In this document: piece after piece, positions 31,079 through 41,098 of the stretch | Position numbering within the stretch: position 1 is the first letter of the stretch | Layout: every line of letters begins with the position of its first letter | Source: Trichomonas vaginalis G3 | Lineage: Eukaryota; Parabasalia; Trichomonadida; Trichomonadidae | Direction of reading: 5' to 3' | DNA length: 64,000 bases | Assembly: GCF_026262505.1 (NCBI RefSeq) | Contig: NW_026529124.1 | Span: 1 to 64,000 of the forward strand | The notes under the pieces: model-generated | The model's input: the letters and a program-made list of their open reading frames with translations, nothing else | Told to the model about the DNA's origin: nothing | The model's database searches: none | Made by a program: the position numbers and the translations under genes

Positions 31079-32285
31079 TTTGTGCTGAATTCAATAAAAA
31101 TAATGTTGAGGTGAAGAGGTGAGATCTCACCTGTTTTTTCACCTCTTTTTTCACAAGCGTTTTACATGAATTGTACGATGTATATTTGAAATCCTAAACA
31201 ATTTCGTAGCTTCTATTTCTTCTTTTAGTACATCAAAAGTTTTAACAATGCCGAAAGTTTCTTTATATTTCTTCTTGACGTCAGACAGAAGGAAATCTTC
31301 TGCTGTTGGATAGTTTTTATTAAGAAATGTCAACATATCCATTTTATCTTCTGCTGGCTTTTCTGCTTCTTTCTTTAAGTCTGCATAGTCGTTTCGCATT
31401 CTTTCTATCTCTTTGACTGAGTAGTTATATTTTCTTATTGCTGCTTTACATTTTGAACATTGCGGCATCGTTTTTGCGTTATACATTGAAATAAAACCAG
31501 CTAGAACAACTAAGGCGTCAATGGTTTTCTTTAACTCAAAAGCTGCTGGTTTTATCTGTTCATTCCATACCTTACCTCTTCTATCTTTATCTCTTATCTG
31601 CCATACACATTTTGCAACTAATGAAACAAAGTTATCGTATGTCTTAAATTCTTCGGATTTGTAAAGGTCAGAAATATTTTTATAAACCATGTCGCAATCT
31701 TTGTCCATAACTTTATGGTTGCAATGAAAACCAAGGAATTCATAATTTACTTTACGTATGAATTTCTTAATTTCTACTGAGTCAGTTGCTTTGACTTCAA
31801 TTTCGTCGAATTCAGGAATAGTTAGTTTTTGCTGCTGAATTTCAGGTAGTTTAGGCAAATGGTCGATGAGGTCCTCCATTTCATAAAGATACTGTTCATT
31901 TGTTTCATCTTTCGCACTACAGTCTAAATTACTTGTTAAAAGTTCTTGCTTTATCTTCTGGATTTCTGTTTCAAAAGTATATGAAGAAGGAATAAAGCTT
32001 TTCATCTCTACCAACATTGACGTAGGATTCATGACTAGCGAGTTTGGTGCTGTAGTTGTGGACAGAGTCCCGCCGTTCGTGGCTTGAATTGTTGTTGTGC
32101 CGATTGTTGAAATCATATCTTTTATACAAAATAAAAAAATAAATAATTTTAAAACTAACTTTATTTTTCTATCTTAAGGAAATTCATGAAAATTCGTGAG
32201 GGTGAGAAAACATGTGAGAAAACAGGTGAGAAAACGGGTGAGATCTCACCTCTTCACCTAAAATATATTTTTGGTGTAAATTTAT
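31079..32285. other. B version of the inverted-end cassette
   Basis: A single gene (31151-32116) is enclosed by AGATCT modules in inverted orientation at 31118-31131 and 32237-32250. The outer left side has GTGCTGAATTCAATAAAAATA, close to the palindrome of the A cassette. The modules are of the GGTGAGATCTCACC type with GTGAGAAAAC iterons, whereas the A cassette has the GGTTAGATCTAACC type at both ends: each cassette keeps matching ends. Confidence 0.55.
31151..32116 (-). CDS. Cassette gene of unknown function (intact)
   Basis: The 321-residue protein has no recognised family. The N-terminal 100 residues are acidic and flexible. Cys and His residues in the middle (FHCNHKVMDKDC) and CSKC further on could bind a metal. 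A charged helix (KEIERMRNDYADLKKEAEKP) and a conserved C-terminal end follow. The leader before its start is the shared one in a slightly shorter form (GTATAAAAGAT). The damaged A copy is 5722-6663. Confidence 0.6.
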   Translation of the reverse strand: MISTIGTTTIQATNGGTLSTTTAPNSLVMNPTSMLVEMKSFIPSSYTFETEIQKIKQELLTSNLDCSAKDETNEQYLYEMEDLIDHLPKLPEIQQQKLTIPEFDEIEVKATDSVEIKKFIRKVNYEFLGFHCNHKVMDKDCDMVYKNISDLYKSEEFKTYDNFVSLVAKCVWQIRDKDRRGKVWNEQIKPAAFELKKTIDALVVLAGFISMYNAKTMPQCSKCKAAIRKYNYSVKEIERMRNDYADLKKEAEKPAEDKMDMLTFLNKNYPTAEDFLLSDVKKKYKETFGIVKTFDVLKEEIEATKLFRISNIHRTIHVKRL

Positions 32286-32360
32286 GACAAAAATAAATGG
32301 TACCATTAATGATATCATGACTGTTCTCATTCATGTCTGATTTACATCTAATGAAAAAGT
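32286..32360. other. Integrase 3' flank
   Basis: A short stretch with AATGGTACCATTAATGATATC, corresponding to 4791-4865 in A. In A the 108-base tandem repeats and a further ORF follow at this place. Confidence 0.4.
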
Positions 32361-33443
32361 TTAGAAGAATTTTCTTATTCTTTCTGGCTTATTTTTGTCT
32401 TTCCAGTACTCCCGCTCTAATGGTCCCAGATGTGTTGACTTTGACTCTCTCAAGTTCTTAGATGGTATAACATCTTCAACGCCTCCTTCATATCTTACTT
32501 TATAAGTGTCATCGTTTATGTTATAGCCAAGTATTTCAATAACCACTCCTCGCTTTGCTTCGTCAATGGTTTCAGCAAGTTTGCCATTACTACTTTCGAC
32601 TAATTTGTGACGAGGTAAAACGCAATAGAGTCGTCAGCAGCTTTTATAAGATATCCATTACCTTGCGTAGAGTCTACGATATAATAGTTTCTACTTAACC
32701 TTAAACGTTTCTTTGTCAACGGTTTGTCGTCAAGAACTACACGAACTTTTGTACCAGGAATGAGGTAAATTGTGTTGAATTTCTGATATTTTGTGTTTGA
32801 CTTCGTTTCTTTTGTATATACTTTTCTTCTTGTTGTTGTGTCATTGAATTTGGTGTATGTCCTGTTGTAGAATGTGTTGAGGAATTATATACTTCGAGAA
32901 AATGTTTCATTGTTTCTTCGGTAAAGTCTCGCTCTTGGTTTAAATCTCTGAGCGTTCTTATGAAGCGGTTTATGATGCCGAGTATGTTATGGTTATGGTC
33001 TTCAGTAGTGTAGTGAGTTATGTTATGCTTAATGAGAAAATCTGTGATTTCATTGCTGAGGTATGCACTGTCTTGGTCTGATGTTAAAGTACTTGGGCTA
33101 TGTTCTGCCACAAACTTTTGTAAAACTCTTAAACTTCACGAGTTCCTTTATTTTTCATTGGATATGCATATGCTTTACGAGTGTTAACATTAATGAAGAT
33201 GAGGAATGTTTTATGTCCTCCTTTTCTGCTTTGAATGAGAGTGTCAAATTGGTATGCGTCAGGAGTGTTGGAGTAAATTGGTAAAAAGTAGTCGTAAGGG
33301 TTTATTTTTGTTTGATGTACAACATTTTTGTCAAAGAACCTTTTCACTTCAGCTCTGTTAGTAAATCCCCAACTCTTTGCAGCTTCATTGAACTTCTTAA
33401 ATGACCTCCATGGATGTTGTTCGAATACTTCTTTCAAGCTCAT
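32361..33443 (-). pseudogene. Polinton integrase (B copy)
   Basis: This is the counterpart of the intact integrase at 3705-4790; core, GPY/F-like and chromodomain-like parts are all recognisable. It is broken about three times. Confidence 0.88.
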
Positions 33444-33483
33444 TTATGTAAAGTTAAAGATTTTATTCTAGGCTCAAGCGCGT

Positions 33484-36458
33484 TCATTGAACGCGGTACC
33501 ATGCGAATATAGTCACAAATGGTGGCATATAATCTGCACCTGAACCTGTTGGATTTGTTGTGAAAGTGTGTGAATGATTTCCTCCCGGTTCAGTTGGTCG
33601 AAAAATCTTTTTTGCTGCATTGTTATAAGATGGAGATAAAACGTCATTGCCAGCTTCATACTCTGAGTTGTATAATGGGTGGTCTCTTAATGAGTGTGTA
33701 TGGTCGCCAGAAAAGTTTGTAGTTCCTGTGTGCTTATGTGGTGGAAGGTTTGCTTCTAAAATTTTCTTCGAACCTCCTGTTTGCTTTGAAGAGTTAGCAC
33801 AGTATAAGAATTTATCTACAATCCGCTGCCACGTACCAAAACCTAAAACACTTGCTGGATTTGTTGAGTTCATTGACGTATAAATAGAGCATATAGGATA
33901 TAATGTTTGAAGTATTTCAGTCTTTAATGTTTGAAGCTCTGTTTTGTCTGCTTTCTTATCATATAAATCTTGAGCAGTGAATTTAACATTATTTTCATCA
34001 TCCATGACATAAACATTTTTACAGCTAATTTCTTTCTTCGTTGTTATGTTTTCATTCGATGTTAAACCTTGTGGAAAGTTAGGAGGTTTATAATATAATG
34101 CATCCCCACCAGTTCCGCCAACCGTTCCTTCAATACTTTCTATAGCAACAGTTGAGAAGGATTTATGTGTATGTTCTTTGTCAGCTTTCTTATCTAACAT
34201 TGCTGGTAGTTCATGTGTTTCAAAGTTTCTGGCATGACCTTCAATGTTCATACATTTACTATTTAAGGAGTTTAGTGTATCTTTTACGCTTGTACTTGGA
34301 TTCTCTAAAGGTGCACTTGAACCAAGGGTATAGTTCAATATTATGTCGTCTGCTCTAACAGTAGTGAAGGATTCATGTGTATGGTTCTTGTCAGCTTTAC
34401 TATTTAATGTAGCTTGAAGTTCATTTATATCGGAGATATTGTGTTTATGAGATTTCAAAACTTTGTTCATTGCGTCAAGTTCAACTTTGTCAGCTTTACT
34501 TTTAATAGCATCTTCAAAAGTTATTTTTGCCTTAACTCTCAAAGTAAATCTTGGTTCAACTAATACACCGTTAACAAAGAAGTATGAAGCATAAATTTCA
34601 TTGTTATAACCAAATGCTTCTGGTGCTTTACCTGTGTCATACTGTACAGTACAGCTTATGTCATAACCTTTAGCACGAATGTATTTATATCTTCTTTCAT
34701 TAACATCTTCAGTGCTTATTTGTTCATCCTGTGTTAAATATCCATGGTAGTCCGTTATAATCTGTTCGTCTGAAGTTATATAATGAACGTGGTTCTTGAC
34801 TTTATCACTCAGAGCTAAAAGCTCATTTTTGTCTGCTTTTTCGGCTAATTTCTCATTAACATCATTCACTTCTAATTCACCTCTTCCGCCAGAACTCTTA
34901 TTATCATTAATCTTTTTCATTAATTCGGTAATTACGTCATAAAGACTATATTCTGTTTTCGGTTTTGTAAATAATGAGTCAAAATTTCTTTTCATCATTA
35001 CATCGCTGACATTAATGATATCACCAATTCCTTTTTCATTTATTCTCTTCATTAATTCTGCAATAATGACGAATATATAATCTGTTAATTTATTCTCTTC
35101 ATCGAGGGTTATAGAATGTTTTGAAATTGAATCATTAACTCCTCTAAATAAATCAATAACTTCAGGATACACGTTTTTAATGTCTCGAATAACCCGACCA
35201 GTATCCTGTTGTTCATGTTCTTCGTTCCCGTCGTTACGTGGTTTTATATCTCTAACCATCATCAACGCAGCCATAACCGGAGGGTTTGTTGCTATCTGTT
35301 CGAAAATCGTCCGTTATGTACGGTATATCTAAATAATTTCTTTGTGTTTGTTAAAACATTTGAAACAAGTCTTTTAAAACCATCTACAAAATTTCCTGTT
35401 TCACCTAATGTTCTTGCAGCATTTACAAGCTCACCCATTCCCGCTTTTGACCCCAAAAACGTCCATATTGCATTTATTTCACTCTGTATAGTTGTCCATT
35501 CAGCGAAACTAACACCCGCATTCGCTAAGCTGAAAATGAAATTCAGTGGATCGAACTTAATTCCACCTTCTTTTTCAATTTCAACGAACTCACTAACATG
35601 AGATTTTAAGTATTCTTTCGTTAAAATTGTTTTCCCCGATGTTATGTCATTAACGAAACTATCACCGTCAAAAGTTAACGAATTCAATTTCGTCGTTGAT
35701 GCTTTTATTTCATACACCGCTTTATCGATAGTTTTTGGCTCACCTTCTTTAGAAGCATATGAAACATTAATGAATGAATTATATGTATTCGTGAATGAAT
35801 TAAAATCAATGATTTTCATTAATGACGCCTTTAATGATTCATTTACTGTCGAATCCCTTAAAGTAATTAATGAACTGTCATTTATGAAAGGTACACTGCA
35901 AACCGTCGAGTTTGGATCAAATGCTGTAGTTGGTGCAGGAATATTAATGATATAAGTCATTAAATCATTAAGTGACGTAAATAATGTTGTCGTTTTTGAT
36001 TTAATTTCTTTAGCATCTGTTATATATGGTAATTTTATTTCTGTAGTTTCTGAATTAAAGATATTCGCTAAAATGTTTTGTAAACTGTTTTGAACAGCTG
36101 TGTAAACCGTTGAATCCGGAACTCTTACGATTTCACCGTCCTTAATAAAAGGCATTGCACATGGTGTAGTGCTTGGGTCAAATCTTTTTGGGTTATGATT
36201 CAACATATATTCTAATGCTTCATAAACAGACCTATATACGGTTGTATTATCTTTTTCAATAATTTCACCGTCCTTTATAAACGGCATAGTACATGGAGTT
36301 AAAATAGGGTCAAACTTTTCATAGTCCTTCCATGTTATGTATTTCTCAGTATTTCCATCAGTGATAACAATATATTTGTCAGTAAGTGTGAGAGAGTATT
36401 GACCAAAATATAAACGTTTAGCTCTGTCAGCTTCATACGCATATGCAGCTATACTCAT
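33484..36458 (-). pseudogene. Tail-fibre-like adhesin with a different N-terminal half
   Basis: The C-terminal half, including the collar-like tip with its His-X-His pairs, is close to 756-3644. The N-terminal half is different: it has no collagen triplets and instead four copies of a unit of about 60 residues with the core FDP, CxMPFIKDGEI and DSTVY, and a coiled-coil middle. The first 25 residues (MSIAAYAYEADRAKR) again match A. Broken about once. The swap of inner modules between conserved ends is like phage fibre variation. Confidence 0.8.
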
Positions 36459-36475
36459 ATTTTAATGAGAATAAA
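36459..36475. promoter_or_regulatory. 17-base divergent promoter (B copy)
   Basis: The 17 bases between the start codons of fibre (minus) and penton-like gene (plus) are the same as at 739-755. Confidence 0.6.
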
Positions 36476-37252
36476 ATGTTGTTCTATTTGCAAAGTACAG
36501 ACCCAAACGAATACGGGACAGTAAAGCTACAAACAAACTTAGGTCTACAGAATGAGGCGCTTGCATTCAGAATGGTTGACTTCAATACTATCGCTTCATT
36601 CGTTATAACAGATGAAACAGATTTCATGGAGATTGAAATAGATGGAAAGAAGCACGAAATAAGATTTCACAATAATGTAGAATATAAGATGGAAACATTA
36701 GCTGGAGTGTTAAATGCTCTCATAAATACTACAATAAACAAGGATAACGAAGAAAACTTAATGAATGTTAAACTTATTGCAGGAGTTTTGAAGTTCAGTT
36801 ATGCGAAGGAGTTTAAGATACCAAGAATGAGTCATAGAGTACAACTTCTTTTGGGTGCATACCATATGACATTTCCTTTGAAAAGTGTTGACAAAACGAT
36901 TGAGATGAAATCTGTTCCATACGTATGTTATGGTAATTGTTTGTACATTGAGTCTAAAATAGCTAATGTCACAGGCATTTCAGGAGTTAATAGTAAAGGT
37001 TCAGTAGAATATAAATCCTTCTGTTATGCAGTCAATTCAATGTTCATTCCAAACGTTCCTGTCATAGCAACTCATTTAGGTAAATGGGTTCGCATTAGTC
37101 CTCATAATTTGAAAGACATGCAATTCAGACTTGTTGACTTTCAAGGAGAGCCTGTAGAACTGAAGGCACCAGTGCGAATGACTGTTGAAGTTGACTTTTT
37201 AGAAAATATTAAATGCAACAGCTTACAAGAGAACTCAGAGCTAAAAATATAA
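36476..37252 (+). CDS. Penton-like minor capsid protein
   Basis: The intact 258-residue protein starts at the ATG at 36476 (MLFYLQSTDPNEYG), as in A. It is beta rich. Comparable blocks in the C element protein 56432-57229 (MSHRVQLLLGAYHMTFPL against MSYNTKLISGFYYQQFPI; VDFQGEPVELKAPVRMTVEV against VDANFVPVKLLCPMYLSMTA) suggest a shared single jelly-roll penton protein. This assignment is an inference from conservation, size and position. Confidence 0.65.
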   Translation: MLFYLQSTDPNEYGTVKLQTNLGLQNEALAFRMVDFNTIASFVITDETDFMEIEIDGKKHEIRFHNNVEYKMETLAGVLNALINTTINKDNEENLMNVKLIAGVLKFSYAKEFKIPRMSHRVQLLLGAYHMTFPLKSVDKTIEMKSVPYVCYGNCLYIESKIANVTGISGVNSKGSVEYKSFCYAVNSMFIPNVPVIATHLGKWVRISPHNLKDMQFRLVDFQGEPVELKAPVRMTVEVDFLENIKCNSLQENSELKI

Positions 37253-37455
37253 AGTATGAATGTTATGTATTAGGTCATGAACTTTGGTTGTTGCTGTTTG
37301 ATGAAACAAATGAGTTAGTTATGTCAGTCAAGAGAACAGAAAAATATTGTGTTAGTGAAAACTGCACCAAGTCAATAAGATTAGGTTTGCATTATGAAGA
37401 TGAGTTCGATACTGTTGAAGAAGTTTTGGATAGATATTACAAATTGCTAACTTGA
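37213..37455 (+). CDS. Small protein overlapping the penton-like gene
   Basis: The 80-residue protein begins 40 bases before the end of the upstream gene in another frame. It has an acidic C-terminal half (YEDEFDTVEEVLDRYYKLL). No family is recognised. The overlap with the upstream gene suggests co-transcription. Confidence 0.5.
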   Translation: MQQLTRELRAKNIKYECYVLGHELWLLLFDETNELVMSVKRTEKYCVSENCTKSIRLGLHYEDEFDTVEEVLDRYYKLLT

Positions 37456-37471
37456 AATTTTTTTGACTGAC

Positions 37472-37504
37472 GGCGCAAAGCGCCAAGATGGGCTCAAAGA
37501 GCCC
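37472..37504. repeat. Twin hairpin between convergent genes
   Basis: GGCGC-AAA-GCGCC (37472-37484) is followed by GGGCTC-AAA-GAGCCC (37490-37504). Both loops are AAA. It lies exactly between the stop codons of two convergent genes, where a terminator or RNA-end signal would be expected. Confidence 0.65.
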
Positions 37505-37515
37505 TCCTGACTGCT

Positions 37516-38139
37516 TTAATTTACTAAAACATATTTCAAACAAAGTTTATATTCTGTTGAAAGTTTTGTATACTCGTTCGAATATTTATACTTAAACTCA
37601 ACTCCTGTAGTTCCTGGTGTTTCAATGATGCGGATGTTACCTATTTTCATGAATAGTGGAGTTTGACCACAGCATTCGATTTCAGGGTCGAGATAGTCAA
37701 TGACACATTGTTTCCCTGTTATTCGTGAGATAACATTTTCAAGGTCCTCCTTTGTTAGAATTATTTGGTTCTTGCTTATAAGATTTGTCAAAAGCTTCTT
37801 ATCGTCTTTGAGTAAAATTGTTTGGTATAACTGAAGAAGGTAATGGTCTACGTTATCTGAAGGATTTGTTTGAACATTTGTGTAAGGATTGTCGTTGGCT
37901 TCTCTTGAAAGAATTTGGTCCAGTGGTGGATACTCTAACTTAACATCTGATGTAGCGTTAGCGTTTGAAGCTGAGTTTAAATTCACGCCATTCAGAATCT
38001 TAAGTTCTGGTTCTTTTTCTTTCAAACACTCTGAACTATAGTTCTTTATGACAATATTGTTTGTCGTTCGTGAGTCAACATTTGATGTTGGTTCAATTGG
38101 AACATTAACGGCACCAGCTAAGATGGATTTGCTTCTCAT
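37516..38139 (-). CDS. CCG-motif virion-type protein
   Basis: This 207-residue protein has a flexible N-terminal half and a conserved C-terminal domain with PEIECCGQTP, followed by strands ending in LKYVLVN. The protein of element C at 57234-57812 has the same pattern (PDISCCGVSY, ending VKFIC). The family is unnamed to my knowledge. In both elements it is near the penton-like gene. The start is 25 bases from the divergent gene at 38165. Confidence 0.6.
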   Translation of the reverse strand: MRSKSILAGAVNVPIEPTSNVDSRTTNNIVIKNYSSECLKEKEPELKILNGVNLNSASNANATSDVKLEYPPLDQILSREANDNPYTNVQTNPSDNVDHYLLQLYQTILLKDDKKLLTNLISKNQIILTKEDLENVISRITGKQCVIDYLDPEIECCGQTPLFMKIGNIRIIETPGTTGVEFKYKYSNEYTKLSTEYKLCLKYVLVN

Positions 38140-38164
38140 TTCATATAGAATAAAAACCTTTTAT

Positions 38165-38566
38165 ATGTATGAAATGAACAATATACTCGACAAGGGTTTG
38201 AATGTAAAGCTAACGAATGAAAATATTGTTGAATTCACTGAGACAGGTGCTGTGTATAAAGATGTAGAACTACTGAACAAAAGAGCTAAGGGAAGAAGCA
38301 GGAACATGAACAAAGGGTGGAAGCCTATAAAAATTTATGTCAATGATGGCTCAGGAGGTTCAAACATAAAGTATGCAGAAAGTTATAGAGTTTATGCTCT
38401 CAAAGGTGAAAAGCCTTCATTTAAGAACAGCTATTCTAACGCATATCCTCAAAAGCTAACGGATGGGGAAGTGGATGATATGAATGACAGCAAAAATATT
38501 AACAGAAATGGCGACAGAGATGCATGGAATTTGTTTACCATCAGTCAATTGAAGGTTAAACTTTAA
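38165..38566 (+). CDS. Unknown 133-residue protein
   Basis: I place the start at 38165 (MYEMNNILDKG), since the longer frame would run into the divergent neighbour. It is basic in the middle (NKRAKGRSRNMNKGWKPIKI) and has a Gly/Asn-rich part. Its stop codon overlaps that of the ATPase by 4 bases on the other strand. It may correspond in position to 57831-58250 of element C. Confidence 0.55.
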   Translation: MYEMNNILDKGLNVKLTNENIVEFTETGAVYKDVELLNKRAKGRSRNMNKGWKPIKIYVNDGSGGSNIKYAESYRVYALKGEKPSFKNSYSNAYPQKLTDGEVDDMNDSKNINRNGDRDAWNLFTISQLKVKL

Positions 38567-39450
38567 AACAATGTTGGTCGTTCCCATGGAATATTTTTGA
38601 CTTTAATGGTATTAGTCATGATATGAATCTCAAGGTATGAACGAGGAGAGATGAGAGACTTATATGCTTCCCAAATTTCTTCAAAAGGTAATGTTATACC
38701 TGACTGTTTCCAAATGAGTTCAATATCATAGCGTGAGAAACCTTGAAAGATAACGAAGTCAGTTATGAGACGTTTTATGTTTAAAGCTAAAAACCTCCAT
38801 GTTTGCATAAGTATTGCTACAGTTAAGTGGTAATGTCTGACTTTAGTAATGATGTTAGCTAATGGTGAGTCTGGTTTTGACACTAAACCTTTTCCGGCGA
38901 AGTCGTCACAAACGAGCAGAGTGTTTGAAGGATACTTTTTGAAGGGGTATTTTGAAAGTTTTGATAGAATGTAGTTTGTAAGTCGTTTCATATCGTAAAC
39001 TCCTGAGTATTGACGTAAGTGGTGTTTGTCAATAATTCTTTCCATCTCCTCAGAAGTCTTTTGCATTCCTGACTGTATAAATTCAACGATGGCATAATAT
39101 TTCCTCTTATGTCGAATGTAACGTTGAAGAAATTCAATGAGTTCACTGTCTGGAACTTTAACGACAGAGGCTTGAACTTTTGACATAAATGTTTTCGCTG
39201 TTGAGTCCATAGAGTCTGAAGTTGCTGATATAATGATTTGGTCATAGTAAGAGTCGTTTCCTAAACGTTCTGTTATGAGTATATGACGAATGAGGTTAAA
39301 TGTCTTACCTGAACCCATCTTTCCACAATAGAAATACACACCATTTGAACAGAACTCATAATCTTTGCTGAAAGGAAGAATGAGAGAAGAGTTAAGTTTG
39401 TCTGTAGTTTCATTCATGTCTTCATCTACGTCATGTATTAAATGCTTCAT
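38563..39450 (-). CDS. Genome-packaging ATPase (A32/FtsK-HerA type)
   Basis: The intact 295-residue ATPase has a Walker A at residues 43-50 (GKMGSGKT) and a Walker B at about 177-183 (TLLVCDD). After it comes a block VRHYHLTVAILMQTWR, the sensor region of this family. It would pump element DNA into the capsid. The relative in C is 53344-54216. It is transcribed away from the gene at 39467, with 16 bases between start codons. Confidence 0.85.
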   Translation of the reverse strand: MKHLIHDVDEDMNETTDKLNSSLILPFSKDYEFCSNGVYFYCGKMGSGKTFNLIRHILITERLGNDSYYDQIIISATSDSMDSTAKTFMSKVQASVVKVPDSELIEFLQRYIRHKRKYYAIVEFIQSGMQKTSEEMERIIDKHHLRQYSGVYDMKRLTNYILSKLSKYPFKKYPSNTLLVCDDFAGKGLVSKPDSPLANIITKVRHYHLTVAILMQTWRFLALNIKRLITDFVIFQGFSRYDIELIWKQSGITLPFEEIWEAYKSLISPRSYLEIHIMTNTIKVKNIPWERPTLF

Positions 39451-39466
39451 TTTATCTCCATTAAAA
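39451..39466. promoter_or_regulatory. 16-base divergent promoter
   Basis: TTTATCTCCATTAAAA separates the ATPase start (minus) from the next gene's start (plus). The plus-strand reading has TTTATCTCC, resembling the TTTTTATCCGA motif seen before other start codons. Confidence 0.55.
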
Positions 39467-40330
39467 ATGCAAGTCAGAAATATTCAGAACATAGCACCGA
39501 GTCTAACTGACAAGAGTATAAAGATATACTATGAACACGTTATGATGAAACCTACCAAAATTCAAGAAAGTCAGTATACTTATGAATATCCAAGACACTG
39601 GGTAGAGTATGTAGGAGGTGAGAAAGCTATTGAAATCAGACAGGTTCGAAGTATTCCAGCAGGAAGAACAATATTATTGAAGAACTTTAATGTTTTGAGG
39701 TATAATGATGAAACAAAGAAGCAAGATAGTTTTCCTGTTGCTGTGTATGTGAACTTAGATACAGGAGATGACATGAAAGTTTTTAATACAAAGCTTCAAA
39801 CGGTAGTGAGAGAACAACTGACTGCGGAAGGACATCCATTACCTTCAGAAGTTACCATAGCATATAATTTTGAAACAAACTCAATAGATTTTAAAGTCGT
39901 CTCTGCAAAGAAGTCAGGTTTTACATTTAATGAAGCAGATGTATATTCGAATGAAAACTTCAAAGCTATTGCATGGTTAGATAATGACGATTGCTTTAAG
40001 AAAATATTTAAATACAGTGACTCAACGATGTCAATAGATGACCTTCGTGGAATGTTACCATCGACGTTTACAGTAGAAGGTTCAGCAGGATTGCTTACAA
40101 GATTGTCAATTGGTGGTATTTGGTCTCGTGAGAACATTGTTATAAAATCCAGTATAAGTGAATTTGCTGAAGAATCTATATTATGTCTTTCAAACTACAT
40201 GTATTCGCCGCCGAAGCATTATAGTATAACAAACTTTGTCAGTAAGTTTAACATAAGACTTGTCGAACCTTCTTCAATGAAAGATATTGTGCTACCAAAG
40301 ACGGAAAGGATGGACTCATTATTGAAATGA
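39467..40330 (+). CDS. Virion-type protein, relative of the 13794-14651 protein
   Basis: The protein of 287 residues starts at 39467 (MQVRNIQNIA). It shares ordered motifs with 13794-14651 (WVEYVGGEKAIEI, GGIWSRENIVIKSSIS, PKHYSITNF). No named family is recognised. Its place next to the packaging ATPase and penton-like genes suggests a structural role. It is a beta-rich protein with no membrane segment. Confidence 0.6.
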   Translation: MQVRNIQNIAPSLTDKSIKIYYEHVMMKPTKIQESQYTYEYPRHWVEYVGGEKAIEIRQVRSIPAGRTILLKNFNVLRYNDETKKQDSFPVAVYVNLDTGDDMKVFNTKLQTVVREQLTAEGHPLPSEVTIAYNFETNSIDFKVVSAKKSGFTFNEADVYSNENFKAIAWLDNDDCFKKIFKYSDSTMSIDDLRGMLPSTFTVEGSAGLLTRLSIGGIWSRENIVIKSSISEFAEESILCLSNYMYSPPKHYSITNFVSKFNIRLVEPSSMKDIVLPKTERMDSLLK

Positions 40331-40347
40331 TTTTAATAGCATATTAA

Positions 40348-41098
40348 ATGAGCTTGTTCTTGAAGGTCATTCATGATGAAATAACTGTTGTAGAAGATGT
40401 TAGCAATTGTTCAGACATTTTGAAGCGTATAGATGATATAAGAAAGAAGTTAGATAGACCGCAAAGCGGTGAGGGCGAAGCCCGTGAGAACGCTTATGTT
40501 TCATTGACTTTCTCCAGTAACGAGAACTTTTATGAGATAATATTGAAGAGAGATGATTTTAATATGGTTGTAAATGGTAGCTTGGGCAGCTTTAGGCGCA
40601 ATGGGAAACAAAAGCATTAGCATGGAGCAAAAGCACTTGGAGCTTATGACGCAGTAAATAAAATGAGTGGAGGAAGGGTTTCGAAGACATTAGATGCAAA
40701 TAAAGGGAAGATTGGAGGCTGGGTTGCAAAGAAGTTAAGATTAAATAAAATAGGGTCATAAATAAAACATCCAATTTGGTTGCGACTGAGTCAGAAAATG
40801 CTTTAGGAAAGGACGATGAGTTTGCAAAACACGCAAAGACTTTAATGACCAGATGAAAGGTGAAACAATGCATTTAAATAGAGTCGATGGAACTAAAGAA
40901 AATGTTTCTTCTCCACCAGTAGTTCTTCCGTATGGTCCCTATGGAATGTATGGAAACCCTTACGAAAGACCATTTGACCCATTGACTGGTGGGAGTAACT
41001 GGTATCATTACGGACGAAGAAGAAAGACAGTCAAGTTGGAGACAGACGTGAAGAAAGCAACTAAAAAGAAACCAAGGAAGAGAGTTATAAAGCAATGA
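40348..41098 (+). pseudogene. Virion-type protein region (one or two genes)
   Basis: The region begins with an open reading start (MSLFLKVIHDEITVVEDV) and ends in a basic Pro/Gly/Tyr-rich tail (VVLPYGPYGMYGNPYERPF, then KKATKKKPRKRVIKQ). It is broken a few times; I cannot tell whether it was one gene or two. A twin hairpin (40458-40483) is present in frame. The Tyr- and Lys-rich end recalls DNA-binding or minor core proteins of adenovirus-like particles, but this is only a resemblance. Confidence 0.5.
40458..40483 (+). repeat. Twin trinucleotide-loop hairpin inside a gene
   Basis: ACCGC-AAA-GCGGT and GGGC-GAA-GCCC, with GA between them. Compared with 9497-9525, letters have changed on both sides of the stems so that pairing is kept. 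Confidence 0.65.

Noticed and set aside
36443-36475. Longer start for the penton-like gene in B
   Set aside because: It would overlap the fibre gene start and is not possible in the same form in A; the ATG at 36476 matches A.
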